From Prostheceraeus crozeri (taxonomy: Eukaryota > Platyhelminthes > Polycladida > Euryleptidae): a DNA stretch of 64,000 nt. The notes under the pieces are model-generated. The model was not told where the DNA came from, did not search any database, and was given only the letters and a program-made list of their open reading frames with translations. Positions 37,972 to 50,339 of this stretch are shown in pieces. Within the stretch, counting starts at the first letter, position 1; each line of letters opens with the position of its first letter. The stretch covers positions 1 through 64,000 of the forward strand of contig CAJQUW010003195.1 of assembly GCA_907163375.1 (NCBI GenBank), given 5' to 3'. Made by a program: the position numbers and the translations under genes.

Positions 37972-39062
37972 CAGGGGTGGGCCGATGTGACAATATGTGA
38001 CATTTTTTCATCTCAAAATAAAATGCGACATAATGTGTATTTTTCATTTTTGGTGTGACAAAATGTGGCAAATTCACATAGCCAGAAAATAATTTGACAG
38101 AAGTAATGTTTTTACGGCAGTATGACAACATACACTAAAGGCGCATCAACTTCGTCTGAGTGAAATAACGGCAACTTTATTCTATGATTTTGGTTTTCAC
38201 TGGGAATATGTAAGATAGATATGTTCCTCCGTGCTACTATCGGTGACTTGCACTTCCGCCAGGTAAATCGTGATGCTACTAGTTCGCTTGTTTAAAGTTG
38301 ACTTTGAGCTTGATGACCCAATTGCAGCATTTATTTCATGTGGTCATGCGTTTTTCCATTGTCATTTCCAGATCGCAGGAGTCCTTGCGAAGTTGTAGTT
38401 CCGATAATGCACGCAATCCAAGGAATAATAGCAATAGTAACGAAGTTCAGTGATATTTCTTCACTGAAAACAGAATCACAAGTAAAAGTGCTCTTTTTGA
38501 TACGAATTTATATTGTCTGTGAATTCATTTTGTTGATTTTATTCCGAATGCGTGCTTATTGTTTACCCTCAAAATGAATTCAAGACATTAAAAATAATCA
38601 TAATTGCAATAAGACTATAACGTTTGAGTGTAATTTTTCACTTAAAACAAAAATAAAGGCGTCACGGTCGTACCCATGCTCTGTTTCGCTGTTGCCACAA
38701 ATCTCGGGCCAACTGTTAGATATCTTCAATTGCAATTTCTATGAAACTCCTTAAATGACAAGAAGTAGTAATAATGAATTAAAAGTTTCTCAATCTTGTC
38801 CCATGATAACGCGCTTGATATACATTCATCGATAGGGTAAAAAAATCAATTTCGAAAGCTGCCAATTTCCTGCACATCATCATGTGTCAAGACTTATACA
38901 TATGTTGCCATCAGGATGTCAGGAAATGTAGCATTTATGTCAATGGGCATGTGACAAGATGTGACATCAACGCCCATCGATGTGTGACAAAATGTGAAAA
39001 ATCTTGAATATCAAAATGTGACAAAATGTGTCCCAGATCCAACTGTGGCGGCCCACCCCTTG
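37972..39062. mobile_element. Candidate hAT-like non-autonomous element, about 1.1 kb
   Basis: Starts CAGGGGTGGGCCG at 37972. The complement of its right end is CAAGGGGTGGGCCG (one base longer). Both subterminal regions are full of ATGTGACAAAATGTGAC-like repeats (37985-38070 and 38945-39035), as expected for transposase sites. The flanks share GTATTC (37966-37971 and 39062-39067), but no perfect 8-bp duplication is seen, so exact ends are uncertain. Confidence 0.5.
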
Positions 39063-39263
39063 TATTCACAGTATATCTTTGCAGCTTAATAATTCAACAA
39101 TCTCCATGATTATTCTTATCACATCATTGATTTAGATTCTTCGCTCTATGAATGTACATGTAGAACTCACTGAGGATAAATATGAAGTGATTTGAACAAA
39201 ATTGGTCTGAAGGGGATATTTTAATAATATTTGTCATGAATTTTATGGCTTTGATAGTCAAAA

Positions 39264-39500
39264 ATGGTCAAGCCTTTTGTGTCTACTGTTTGTGTTTATG
39301 AGTCAATACGCGTACCCGCGTATGCCGTGATTATCGTCTCATCTTCCACAGGATTTGAGGGTCTGACTGGGCATACATGGACGGTTTGGAGACATTCAGA
39401 CTTGAGCAATTTAAGCAGGAGATTCCTTGGCGTTCGTAGAAACCAGGATTGGTGAAAATCCATCTCGATTGAAAAAATATAAAATGTCATGTTTTGAATT
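39264..39500 (+). pseudogene. Short non-LTR RT remnant (weak)
   Basis: The stretch TCAGACTTGAGCAATTTAAG (39396-39415) matches TCAGACTTGAACAATTTAAG at 50505-50524, which lies in a clearer RT fossil. The surrounding reading LEQFKQEIPWRS fits the region after the YADD box. Too short for firm assignment. Confidence 0.3.
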
Positions 39501-41483
39501 GGTAGGGCCATGGTTCCATGGGTTTTGTAAATACAAAGGTTTTTGAATATTTTTGCGGTTGTATAACATCTACTGAAAATAGGGGCTGGGCTTCCGAAGA
39601 ATGATTGTTAGAGATGATTCAATCATGACTTTTATGCTTTTTCCCTATAATTCATTGGCATCAGAATTTGATGCAGAGCATGATTTACCAACAACTTACA
39701 AATTGGTTGCGGTAAATTCTTAGAAAATAATTTGAGAGTAATTACCTAGAATTATTAATTACATTATCATAAAAGTATTTTCTAACTCCAATTTTTTTGC
39801 TAGAAAGTGTCTTGATTGTGACTGAAAGGTCTAGTAAGTATTTTCTGTCGCAGAATTATTCATAATTTAATAATTCAAGGGGTTGCTCAGATTATTTTAT
39901 TTACACAGTCAACGAAAATTGAAACTAAAAACCAGAGAAACAACCCACTAGCCAATCCAAATATTAAAAAGATCCACTTACCCTATCTAAAAACTCAACT
40001 AAAATCAAAAAGTTTAGGAGTTATTAATTGGGTTAGTTGAAAACCTTGGAAGAGACTGTATTCTATCATGAACTGTTCAAGTCTGCGGGCATTCTCTTTT
40101 AGTAGCTCAGACAAACTGTCATTATGTCATCTTTAATTTGTATCAGCTGCATGTCAAAATCTGGATAAAGAAACGTAGAGCAATCTGTTGTGTAGTCCTA
40201 GAGTTTGCTCATCCATTTCAGATGTCACAAGCAAGTTTGGGCCATTCGGAACCGCACTGACAAATCATAGACAACTTAAGTAATCAAAGCGAAAATAATT
40301 GAAACATTAAGACTTTATGCTGCTTTATTTTTGAAAACTATCATGTTAATAGAAATACAAGAGAATGCATGCGATCTACTTTATGCAAAGCAATAGTAGA
40401 CGATGTGCGTACAACATAGAAATCAATCATAGCATAGAAGTGAAAATCGAACCAACAGTGGAAAAACAAAACCACTACAAAATTGAAAAATGGATGTGAA
40501 GTAGAACATTATTAAAATCAAATTGACGTTCTTTGAATTAACATTAATTTTTTTTAAAAGAACGTGATGGTTGTTTCTCCTCAACAAATATCAAGAATAT
40601 ATAGTATACATATACAATATGCATGATATACAATAGAAGACAGAAAATATCAAGAATATCTTTTTACTGTCGTTATCCTACAGAAATGGAAGACTTGGAG
40701 GATATTCTCTGCATCAGTACAACGAAGAAGAAAATCTAAAAATGCACGACAAAAGCAGAAGAAATTTTTATCATATTGTTTACAGGGTCAATACGGCAGC
40801 CAATGTCATTCTTGATTGTCCTTCTTACTGGATGTGTTATATCTGATCTATTCTATCTTTGATTGTTGTAATAATGTATTATTTCTTGGCTCTTTCCTTC
40901 TGTTTTTCTCTGATTCCTTTTGATCTCTTATTATATTATAAAAGGTAGACGCTCATCGTTTGGTCCATAGGCTTGTAATTCTCCTTGGGCAATGGATATG
41001 AAGATTTTAATGTTGACATTTCAATATTAAAGGATCAAAATAAAATGCTCGTTGTGTTTAGTTCATGATATCATTTGTCACATGCGAATCTAGTTTCAAG
41101 CTTGAACGCAGGTCTGTGAGCAAAAGTATATAGCGAAGACAGAGTTGAAGCTCAAAGCGAAGGAATAACTCGTATTTTTGCGCGTACTGCCGTGCTTATT
41201 ATACATTTCATGCTGTCAATTATCGCTTTCAACACATTCAAAAATATCTTTGTGTTGTCTCGAGAAATGTCTGAGTTCAATGCTTGTAAGACTTGAAGTC
41301 GGAGCTGGATCGGAGGAGATGTTTGGGAACCACGACTCCAAAGTCCTCGTAGAAATATGCTAGAAATTTTTAAATGTAGGCCTATAACCCAGTTGATTTT
41401 ATATAAAGTTTTTTAGTTTCATTGCTCAGATAATTTTCTGTCTTGGCATGACACAACAACTTAAAACATTTATTTGACTTCAG
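39501..41483. other. No recognised gene upstream of the CCDC171-like exons
   Basis: AT-rich. Promoter and 5' non-coding exon of the CCDC171-like gene should lie here or further left, but I cannot place them. Confidence 0.4.
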
Positions 41484-41574
41484 GAATTGTCAAATGAGCC
41501 GGCAATGAATGAGGAAGATGGTGGCATCTGGGAGGGTGAATTCCATCATGCGAACGGCGATACGATGGAAGCTG
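41484..41574 (+). CDS. CCDC171: CCDC171-like exon 1 (first coding exon)
   Basis: Acceptor TTGACTTCAG, donor GTAAGT, 91 nt, ending one base into a codon. The first in-frame ATG is at 41505 (MNEEDGGIWEGEFHH...), taken as the likely start. The 21 bases before it are also open, so an upstream exon with an earlier start is possible. The acidic N-terminus is not conserved in what I recall of the family. Confidence 0.7.
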
Positions 41575-41730
41575 GTAAGTGTCAAATATTCTTGTTCCAC
41601 CGATGATCTCTTTTTTGTTTCGCAAACTTGAGGTGAAAGGCTTTCAATCAATTTCTTCACGTAACACGAAGTTTGCTTCTCGTGTATCAACTCTTAATTT
41701 GGATACAAATTGAATGTTTTTGTCCTTCAG

Positions 41731-41810
41731 ATTATAATCAATCTCTGCGGAAAAGAATAGCTACTATCGAATGGGAAAAAATCGAAGAGCAGCGATCATT
41801 GAAAGAAAAA
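41731..41810 (+). CDS. CCDC171: CCDC171-like exon 2
   Basis: Acceptor TGTCCTTCAG, donor GTGAGT, 80 nt, enters after one base of a codon and ends in phase 0. Encodes DYNQSLRKRIATIEWEKIEE, which parallels the LRKKL..AKKEK start of the coiled coil in vertebrate CCDC171 (from memory). Residues about 24-50. Confidence 0.78.
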
Positions 41811-43978
41811 GTGAGTTAGTTCCCCGATTATCCTCATTTTCGTCTGATAATCTATTCATATCATCTCCATCTCCCTCAATGAATTTTTGCCCTTGACAGC
41901 CTAACATTCAAAGAAAACAAGAATACTTCTTAAGAATTGAAACCCGGCATGTCGAAGCAGTGTGCCAAGGCTGTGTTCTGTTTCCCTTACTTGATAACGA
42001 TCACCTGCATACATTTGTGAGATTTAGACATGGAAACATACCAATCTGAACTAAAAAAACCACAATAGTGGTTGGGATTTTGCTCGTTTCGACTATATTT
42101 GTTAATTATCTGACGAATACATTCAATCATGTTTACATTAACAATTTGGGCTGTTGAAAATGGATGGACTTGCTGTGTATCATAAGCGGCAGTGTACGTG
42201 CTTATCTTATCACAAACCGGATTTAGTTGATGCTCTCGCAGCGAGGAGCGGAGTCTCCACGCACATGTACTTAGTTGATACTTGTAGCATCCTGTTAGTG
42301 GCTACACAGCGAGTTCCGATTGTCTGTCAATTTTCGAAAACTTGCACTGGACAAGGTTCTTGTGATATTTCAGATCATTAATTGCCCCTATTTACTTCTA
42401 TTTTCACAATTTTGTGTCAAACGGATGTACAGGTATATCGCCAATCATAGGCCATAAAGTAGAGTGCAGACGATGTCTGTTGATGAAGCAGATTCCCGAC
42501 GACTTGTAAAATAATCGATTGATTAAATATCAAGGGTTATCAAAAGTTAATTTCAACTAACTTTGGCCAATCAATCAATTAATTCTAATTGCTTATCATC
42601 ATTTGAATGAACTAATTAATAATACTAAAATTGCAATGTAATTCTTAATTTTTTTACTTTGATGTGTTACTTTAATGACTTAGGTTAAGTCGCGTAATAG
42701 ATTATTATCAATTTGATTAGTGACTTAAGTAGACCCATTACAAGTAACGATGTGCAGATAATTATATTCCATATTGGATGTGAATTTCGATAAATATCAC
42801 AGGCTTAAGTTCATGATTACAGTGATAATCAATATTGTTACAAGTGACTGAATAATCACACGTGCCTAGATAACAGAGCATAAAATAGAGCTTTAGAATT
42901 CATCATCAATGTATTGTGATATAGATTGCTAAATTCGTTATGCACTAAATAGTTCCTGAGAAGAATCCTGAAAGGTATGTGAAAAATATCTGCTTATCTT
43001 TAAGTAAGCTTAGTATCTACACATATCACTGAAAGTAAGATTATACAGAAAAATCGCAATATACATTAGTTTTTTTGAAAAATTCATTCCTGGGCATCAA
43101 TGTTTCAAATTTGAAAGTGAGATGTTTTTTCCTATGATGGTGAATGAGTGATAACTGCATTACAAGTAAATCATTCAATCAATTGCAATTATTCGATGAC
43201 ACCAATCAATTAATTGTAATGATTTTAATTTTTGATAGCCCTTGGTAAATATTGAAGATGACAATGTACTTGATATGAAAAGGGGTCCCAGGAACATGAT
43301 TGGTTCAATATGTTATATCTAACCTGGCATCTTTCAAAAAAATTATCTGATGATGGGAAATAGTCAACAGCATGAATGACCATACATATAAACCAGGAGA
43401 AAAAGGTTTTCATGTACAGACGACGCTTATATTTCACTTAGTTCTCTTCACTTTTCATTACCTCTCTGAAATTCCGTATAAGCACAGACGAGCATGTGAA
43501 GTTCTTCGGCAATTGGAGAATTTTAAAGAAATGTGTAGACCTTAGGGAGTCATCGACCGCCAGTATTCTATAAACTCATGAGATAGTTAAATTGACTTTA
43601 AAATGATTTCTCTTCGTCTTCGATCATTGTGAGACTGAGAACTAGCAACGTTTCGAACTCTTTAGTGGGCATCAGTACAGCTGTATTGGAGAGGCAGTGT
43701 ATCAAATTTAGAGAAATCCCATGTAGTGATTCCCTGGTGACAGTAGAACACCCTGACTCTGTAGTAACATTCTAAAACAGAATATGCTAATGACGGCTCT
43801 CACAAAGAACCAGATCTCACAAAGTTTGAACTCAAATCTTGTCATCATCTGGTGTATGTTTCCTATCCGGGGGATTCCCTCAACGTATTCTCAAGTGCAT
43901 GATGTTCATTTCGATTACCAATGATTCTGATTGCATGTTTTTTTCATGCTGTGGTTCAAATAATCACCTCTCCTTCAG
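41811..43978 (+). other. Intron 2 of the CCDC171-like gene
   Basis: 2.2 kb, AT-rich, with a hammerhead-like remnant at 43638-43680 and nothing else that I recognise. Confidence 0.5.
43638..43680 (-). other. Hammerhead-like core remnant
   Basis: Minus strand: CUGAUG (43675-43670), a 14-nt hairpin-like segment, then CGAAAC (43655-43650) and GUUG. This arrangement resembles hammerheads from Penelope-like elements, but the core base A9 is C and no clear GUH cleavage site with stem III is seen. Likely a decayed copy, or chance. Confidence 0.35.
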
Positions 43979-44153
43979 ATATCAAGTCTGCAAGCCCAAA
44001 TTGTGCGTCTTCGTAATGATGTAGAGAAAGGAGAAACCACACGACAGCGACTTGAATATGATTTGGTGAAAGGTCAGAAGGCAGCGAAAAATCGGCTGAA
44101 AGAAACGGCTGCTCGAGAGAAGACAAAAGATGATGAATGTGCTTCATTACGAG
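43979..44153 (+). CDS. CCDC171: CCDC171-like exon 3, signature coiled-coil block
   Basis: Acceptor CTCCTTCAG, donor GTGAGA, 175 nt, phase 0 to 1. Encodes residues of about 51-108 with AQIVRLRNDVEKGE, TTRQRLEYDL and AAKNRLKETAAREKTKDDE. The VEKGE..RQ.LEYDL signature is the strongest single reason for the CCDC171 call. Confidence 0.85.
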
Positions 44154-44562
44154 GTGAGAAATTGCATGTCAGGATTTTGGAAATTTGATGGAACTTCGTC
44201 GGTTAAATTTAGGTTGACAGCGCGCTTCTTCGGGCCGATATTTTTTATTCTTTGGCATTTTAAGCGATCGCTTTTGCTAATGTGAGACAGGAGGCTATTC
44301 TGGCAATTATTTATCAAACATTCGGGGTGTATACATTCTCATTACGTCTGGTATGCTTGTTTGCGAGAAGTAATAAAGTACGAATAAGACTCATGCTTGA
44401 TTACTTGAATGCTCATAGTAAGAGATGCAAACGTTATCTCAATCCTATCATAGTGATGTTTTATCTTTTCCAATATAACTGTTGTAACTTAAGAATTTGG
44501 ACTACAATATCCAAATTTTTTGTTTTCATGAATAAAAGTTGGAAATTTTCTGCTTGTTACAG

Positions 44563-44764
44563 ATGAGATTCGGCAGCTTGAAGCAAAAATAGAAGAAGAT
44601 CGTGCTCAGCATTCACAGACATTAGCCATTCAAAAGGAACGTATTGAGGAATTAGAAGAACGTCTTCAGCGAATGCGAAATGCCCTTGAAGAGAAAATGA
44701 ATGAATGTAAGCAGCTGTTGGAAGAGAAATCTCAAACTTGTGTAGAAGTAGAGATGTTAGAAGG
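44563..44764 (+). CDS. CCDC171: CCDC171-like exon 4
   Basis: Acceptor CTTGTTACAG, donor GTAAGC, 202 nt, phase 1 to 2. Encodes a heptad-patterned, E/K/R/Q-rich segment (IRQLEAKIEEDRAQH, KERIEELEERLQRM, NECKQLLEEKSQT), residues of about 109-175. Confidence 0.8.
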
Positions 44765-44823
44765 GTAAGCAGTGTTGTGTGATTTATTATCTGTCAGAAT
44801 GTGATTCTGTCATTGAATTTCAG

Positions 44824-44864
44824 GAAGCTGGATGAACTGCGGCAGAAATTTGTCAGCATGTCAG
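44824..44864 (+). CDS. CCDC171: CCDC171-like exon 5 (micro-exon)
   Basis: Only 41 nt: acceptor ending TTTCAG, donor GTGAGT, phase 2 to 1. Encodes GKLDELRQKFVSMS. The phase match on both sides supports it despite its size. Confidence 0.75.
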
Positions 44865-45584
44865 GTGAGTCTTTCATCTTCTGATGAATTTCTGAAGGAC
44901 AAAATAATTAGTTAGCAATTCTCCTGTGGTTTCGGAGTGAATTAGGGGACCCTATTTGTAGGGCTAGCGAATCATATATACAGAACATTCCTTTGTAGAT
45001 GAGCAATTCTTTGTACTTCAGTTAAAGGCTACCATTGATTACCAACACCACTTTGTCAGCGAGAGACGATTGACCTTGTCGGCACACATAACCAGGAAAA
45101 TTCGATGTAGCTGTAAAAGTGGAAAATCAGTTAATTCAGGAGCTTAATGTGAAGAGCAGTTAATGTACTTGAATTGTTACACTAGCTGCACGTGAGTAAC
45201 CGTCTTGTAAAATCACATTCTCCAAAGAGTTCTCCAAATTTCTTATCAAAATTTACTACTCCCTTTTGTTATTCCAGAATTAGCTGGTGTGCCTTTTTCA
45301 GTTTAGCAAGTTAAAGAAGATACTAAAATCCGATTTTATATTATTTGAATAATTTTGGCATTGATTCTTTCAGAGAGAGATTGGTGTTTTAATTCAATAT
45401 TTTAATAATCACACTGTCCACTACAAAGAATCAGCATCAAATTGACCAGCATCTCCGTAACCACTGATATTCTTCCTACATTGTGCATTTATTTTTTGTG
45501 ACTTGTTGAGAATTGAAACTTGAGAAACTATCTTCCGAATCAGTTATCGCACGTTCCGATGTATCATTATAAGGACGCGTTTCT

Positions 45585-46000
45585 TCTATACTCGCAGGTT
45601 ATTCACAATCCATGTTCGTGGGCTTCTTGATTACTGCTCTCCTGTCTGGTCGCCTCTACAAAATGTCATTGAGGAACTGGCATATGTTCAACAATATTCA
45701 TTCTTTTAGAGCAATCTGTCGGATGACAATAACATCTATGCTGCTCTTAGCAATCAATTTCGTTACGGATACCTGGTGTAAAAGATCGGAAAATTCTGAC
45801 TAATTTCATAACATCTATTAGTATATATACACATGCACTTGATCTTAACTTACCTACTGAACGAACCAGCCCTACCGAAGTGCCTACAACTCCAAAATCT
45901 TGTCGCATGGTGATTCGAAAGGTAATTCCTTCCCAGAACTCCGATGGAAATTGATGACTTGAAGACTTTTTCTTAGCCCACATATCTCTCAGTTTCTGAT
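45585..46000 (+). pseudogene. Fossil non-LTR ORF2, C-terminal region
   Basis: Plus-strand reading RGLLDYCSPVWSPLQNVIEE, then LAYVQQYSFF (about 45618-45710), is the hallmark of the segment after the RT palm in CR1/RTE/Jockey-type ORF2 proteins (L-x-Y-x-SPVW-x-P). A degraded tail with RYGYLV-like wording follows. Broken by stops. Sits in intron 5. Confidence 0.65.
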
Positions 46001-46272
46001 TTTGAAATTTATTGATTTAGCTTTCCTTTTTCTGTGACTTTCTCATTATTGTTCTAATATTGTAGACAGTCTGCCTCGGCATTGCTGCATGTTACTTTCT
46101 GAATAAAGTTCAGGAAAATTTATATTTTACAAAGCAGAGTTGAAGAGAAGTGAATCTGATGATTTTGCAACCATAAGTCTCCTCGTTTGTTATGGAAGAA
46201 GGAATAATTTTACGGAAAAAGTGTCACATGACTCCATGATAACGTTCCACCCCATTGAAATTCTCTTTACAG

Positions 46273-46577
46273 AACAGTGTCAAGCTTTGCGAGGGGAGAT
46301 GGCCGAGCGGAATGACGACCTTGCAGCGTGCCGTAACCGCGAGATGGCTTGTAAGAAGGAGCTTGACGCTGCCCTCTTGAGAGCCCATAACGCTGAAGAA
46401 CAAGCTGAACGCGAGAAAGCATCACATCTTGAACAACGTTACAACGCCGAGTTAATCCAACTGCGTTTACGTGAGGCGGAATCTGTCCACCAAACCGAAC
46501 GTTCTGCCAAACAAGAAGCTTTACAGCTGATGGAAGAATTGTCGAGTAAACTGAAAGACATGGAAAGCGCATGGGAG
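46273..46577 (+). CDS. CCDC171: CCDC171-like exon 6
   Basis: Acceptor CTCTTTACAG, donor GTAAGC, 305 nt, phase 1 to 0, residues of about 190-291. Contains AEREKASHLEQRYNAELIQL and LSSKLKDMESAWE, matching by memory the ERAAHLES.FNSEIIQLR and FKEVESAYE parts of vertebrate CCDC171. More GC-rich than the flanking introns. Confidence 0.88.
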
Positions 46578-46844
46578 GTAAGCAAATGCTTTGTCAGGAA
46601 ATATACGCGTCGTACTCAGTAGGCTTGATGATGTGATACCGACAAGTATGGCCTCGATACAGTAGAAGAGTGCACACTAGCAAAATTCTGCAAATAACCG
46701 GCAACGCACGTACAGCACATGCATTATTCAAACATCTTACTTTTCAGAAAAGTAGTTGGACTTTATGGTTGGACATGGATATTTGCAATTTTACACAACA
46801 GTTAATGGTACACAAGTTTATTATTTCGTTAACAAAAGACTAAC

Positions 46845-46852
46845 GCTGTCAT
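46845..46852 (+). repeat. Left 8-bp target duplication of MITE 1
   Basis: GCTGTCAT, repeated exactly at 47472-47479. Confidence 0.65.
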
Positions 46853-47471
46853 AAGTGGTGGGGGAGGGCTCTATTCAAGTCAGCTTCATGCAATTTCAAG
46901 TCGCTCTCCCTCTCTCTTTCGAATATATTATACCAATAGGCTAAATACCTAAGCAATATTCATGTCATTACATGAAGTGTGGTATTGATGGAGGAAATTA
47001 ATTTTTGACTGAAGGAAGTAAAGCAATGTTTTGCGTATTCGAGCTTATTCATGTTAAGTTTGTAAGTCTGCTGTTTACGTACAACATTCACATTAACTAT
47101 TTAGAATAGCATTGATTCAGAATTAATTGATAAACTCAATACTAAGAATAAATAAACTGATTATTTAAAATGATAATTCAAAGAAATTAATTGCTAGGAA
47201 TCATGCTAGTGGCTTTTTTCAAATGTTCGTTCTTCACTTCATTGTACGATTCCTTAGCACTATGAAACATTTCAAGCTCCGTAAGAAGTATGTTACGGTT
47301 GATATATCTTCCGTAAAATTCTTTTTCTTCACCTCAAACTCTATCATACATCATGGACAGTTCTAACTTTTCTCGGATTGAATAACTGGAGAGGCTAATT
47401 AAAGATTAGCCCCATCAATTTAAAAGTGGGGGGGTTAAGGCCCTATATAGCCCCACCTTCCGCCACCGCTG
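46853..47471. mobile_element. hAT-like MITE 1, 619 bp
   Basis: Bracketed by the exact 8-bp duplication GCTGTCAT. The left end is AAGTGGTGGGGGAGGGC and the complement of the right end is CAGCGGTGGCGGAAGGTGGG, an imperfect terminal inverted repeat of the CAGCGGTGGCGG type. No coding capacity. Lies in intron 6 of the CCDC171-like gene. Confidence 0.6.
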
Positions 47472-47479
47472 GCTGTCAT
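47472..47479 (+). repeat. Right 8-bp target duplication of MITE 1
   Basis: GCTGTCAT, exact copy of 46845-46852. Confidence 0.65.
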
Positions 47480-47723
47480 GATATTCAAGATTACATTCAT
47501 GATAGATAGCGATAACCGTGATTACACGTCATCAATGATGTTAGCAAGCACTGAGCATAGATAGTCAGCAAAAATTGCAATTAATAGGCTATCTGTACGT
47601 AGCTTTGCTTTTGAGAAATTATCATCTTATTCCGTGGTAGATGCACTCAAATATTTCAACTGTCATCGCCAACAAATTTGTTATGTTTTTTGCGGATACC
47701 TCAAGATGCACATATCTAGACAA

Positions 47724-48838
47724 TAATAATAATAACAACAATAAGATGTTTATTTCAAACACCCCAAATGAAAATCGTGGGGTCAAGTCATACACAAAGA
47801 CAAACATAGTTACAAGCAATACAAGAACTTAACAAGAAAAAATCATGGTTTAATCACAAAGCAAAAAATAAGCAGCATGTCGTCGGAAATGGTGCAATAT
47901 GAAATATATAAGATAGTCATCACATAGTAAATCCGTCATTTGATAGCTTAGCCATAGTTATAAAATAGCTATTGCTTCTCATTGCTGTGGCACACAGGGT
48001 AATCAAAAATATGTTTGAGTAGTGTAACCTCTCAGGCAGCAAATGATACAAAGGATGGTCCTCATAATGAACAATCTTCAAAAAAAACGAGTATCCCTGA
48101 ATCATACGTCGATAACTTAGTGGAACGATTCGTACACAGCTACAATCAGATTTTTCGCAGATAATACGATGACAGCGATTTTGTAAACACTCCAATAAGT
48201 CAGAACTAGTGGATTGTAGGTTTACAAACAAGGGAGAACAATATTCTAATACACTGCGAACACAGGAAAATACACTTCAATGATGAGTTCACTAGATAAA
48301 AAATGTTTCAACTGACGTATCACATAAATCTTTGATGACGCTTTCTTTGCAATAAACAATACATGTTCTCTCCACGTCAATCTGCTATCAATGATCACAC
48401 CGAGTAATCTTAAGCTATGTACAGTCTCAATGACAGATGGTATCTTTCACAGTCAAAATTCGGATTTAAAGTAATAAACATCTGCTTGCATTTATTCACA
48501 TTTATCGACATTTTATTCATAGAAGACCAATCCATGAGTTGGTCATAATGATTCAGCATGAGAGTAGAGTCAGCGTTCCTATAGACAGAGCAACACAATG
48601 TAAAATCATCTGCGTACTTAATCAAACATGCGTCATCATTGTCCAAATAGAAGTCTGCAACAAATAATGCAAAAAAGCATGGGACCAATCGCATATCCTT
48701 GAGGAACACCACTTTTTACACAGAGAAAATAACTGAAATTGTTATTCCAGCATACTCTTTGGCGACCAAAGATAGGCACTTTGGTGTTTGCAGGGATAAT
48801 TTGACGTTTAAAAAGTACAAAATGATGAACGTTTATTA
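47724..48838 (-). mobile_element. 5'-truncated non-LTR retrotransposon with microsatellite tail
   Basis: Minus strand from the right: RQRVCWNNNFS and KSGVPQGYAIGPMLF (about 48790-48690), a frameshift, then CLIKYADDFTLCC (about 48625-48585), MDWSSMNKMSINVNKCKQMF (about 48540-48480), and later HPLYHLLPERL (about 48050), the usual RT-to-C-terminus order. The 3' end is AATAAACATCTTATTG followed by a TTA/TTG-rich tail (47724-47750). AGACAA occurs at both borders (47718-47723 and 48839-48844) and may be the 6-bp target duplication. The tail design resembles the insert at 58207-58663. Confidence 0.7.
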
Positions 48839-49512
48839 AGACAAAGAATCACTCACTACCTCAAATAGTCATGTGTTGATCTTCAGACTTGCGAGAATTA
48901 TTACTCTAAAGAGACAACAGATATTTGTGTGGACGATGAACGTGCGTTAAGGAAGCCGATAAATGCCGACACTTCACCAAACCCCTTCTCATACAGATCA
49001 AAGTTGTGCGCAGAAGTGATTCCTGTACGGTACCTTCAAGTTCCGTTGAGTTTCTTTAGTCCGCTCCGCGAATTGATGTTTCAGGAATAATGCATGGACT
49101 AGGGTGTGTCAAAAAGTTGGAGAAATGTATGAAACTATTTTCAGACACGCCGTGAAATATCAAATACATGAAGAACTTTCTTCATTTGTTATGAATAAGT
49201 ATGTCATTGTGAAATAACTATTTCGCAGTCTATCTGTCAAATCAAGGCAAAACGTTTTGTAAAAGCATTTCATCCGTTTTACCTGTGAAATACTCAACAA
49301 GCTCATTTGCCGATATTTTTCTTGTCTTTGGAGATGTCAATTGCATTTTCTGGAATGGAAGTTGAAGTAAGCAAGAATCTTGTGCAGTTCTTTACATTGT
49401 GTCCTGAGTTTTAGTGTAGGAGCATTTTATTCAAAAATGTTTTTCACATTGCACTTTCTCACATTTGGTTGTGCAGAAGCAATTTCAACCCATCCGTGTC
49501 ATCGTGGAATTA

Positions 49513-49520
49513 CTGATAGG
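49513..49520 (+). repeat. Left 8-bp target duplication of MITE 2
   Basis: CTGATAGG, repeated exactly at 50181-50188. Confidence 0.8.
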
Positions 49521-50180
49521 CAGTGGCGTAGCGTGCTTCCAGCCGTTTCCGGAGCTAAAGTCAGTCTTGGCATCGGTATACCTTACAGCATGCAGCATAT
49601 ATGCAAGTACCCGGTGGGTTCTTATCTAGAAGTCACTTTGATGTTTTCAAATAATGATTAAATAATGAAGAAATGAAGGTATGTAAATAGTTAGCTCCGC
49701 AATTGTCAGACACGCCGTGATTTAGCCAGTCAGTGTGTGTAAGTGTCACTTGTAAAGAATTCCCTGTCTTCGCCCGGGTTGGATCACAGAGATGGACTGC
49801 TTCTCCGTGGGTTGCATGCAGTGGCCGCGACGCGCTGAAGGTCACGACGCAGTGACCTGGTGTGAACGGCGCAGTGATGGAATGGCTGAGTTGTCGATGA
49901 CATCAACGAACCATTGCTGATCATGTGTGGCGATCATGTTAGATTTTGGCCAATCAGTACAATCTCGGCGACACTCCGGCGACTGCCCCTGAGAGAGGAA
50001 GAGAGATAAAACCACCGACAGTTATACATGCATCCGTTGGAAAGATGAATGATGACTTGAGATAAGATGTAGCGCTTGGTCACTGATGCACGTTGTACAT
50101 GATCAAAATATGTTGGGGAATTTATTTAAAAATACATTCGGGACACTGCCCCGAATGCCCCAATGCACGCTACGCCTCTG
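49521..50180. mobile_element. hAT-like MITE 2, 660 bp
   Basis: Terminal inverted repeats CAGTGGCGTAGCGTGC (left) and CAGAGGCGTAGCGTGC (complement of right) differ at one base. The exact 8-bp duplication CTGATAGG brackets the element. CAGNGGCGTAGC is a familiar hAT-type terminus. The interior is GC-rich (49790-49900) with no transposase. TCAGACACGCCGTGA inside it (near 49706) is also found just outside, near 49141. Confidence 0.8.
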
Positions 50181-50188
50181 CTGATAGG
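50181..50188 (+). repeat. Right 8-bp target duplication of MITE 2
   Basis: CTGATAGG, exact copy of 49513-49520. Confidence 0.8.
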
Positions 50189-50339
50189 GAGTAGTGCGTA
50201 TTCATATTGCATTCGATTTGATGCCAGGAACTTCAGTTCAAATGTTCTAGGTCATAGCAATGGATGATCAACCTCATGAACTCCTTTGCTTGTTCCGTCG
50301 TGTTAGCCTTATCTGTCTTTAGGCTGAAGATTATCCTCC

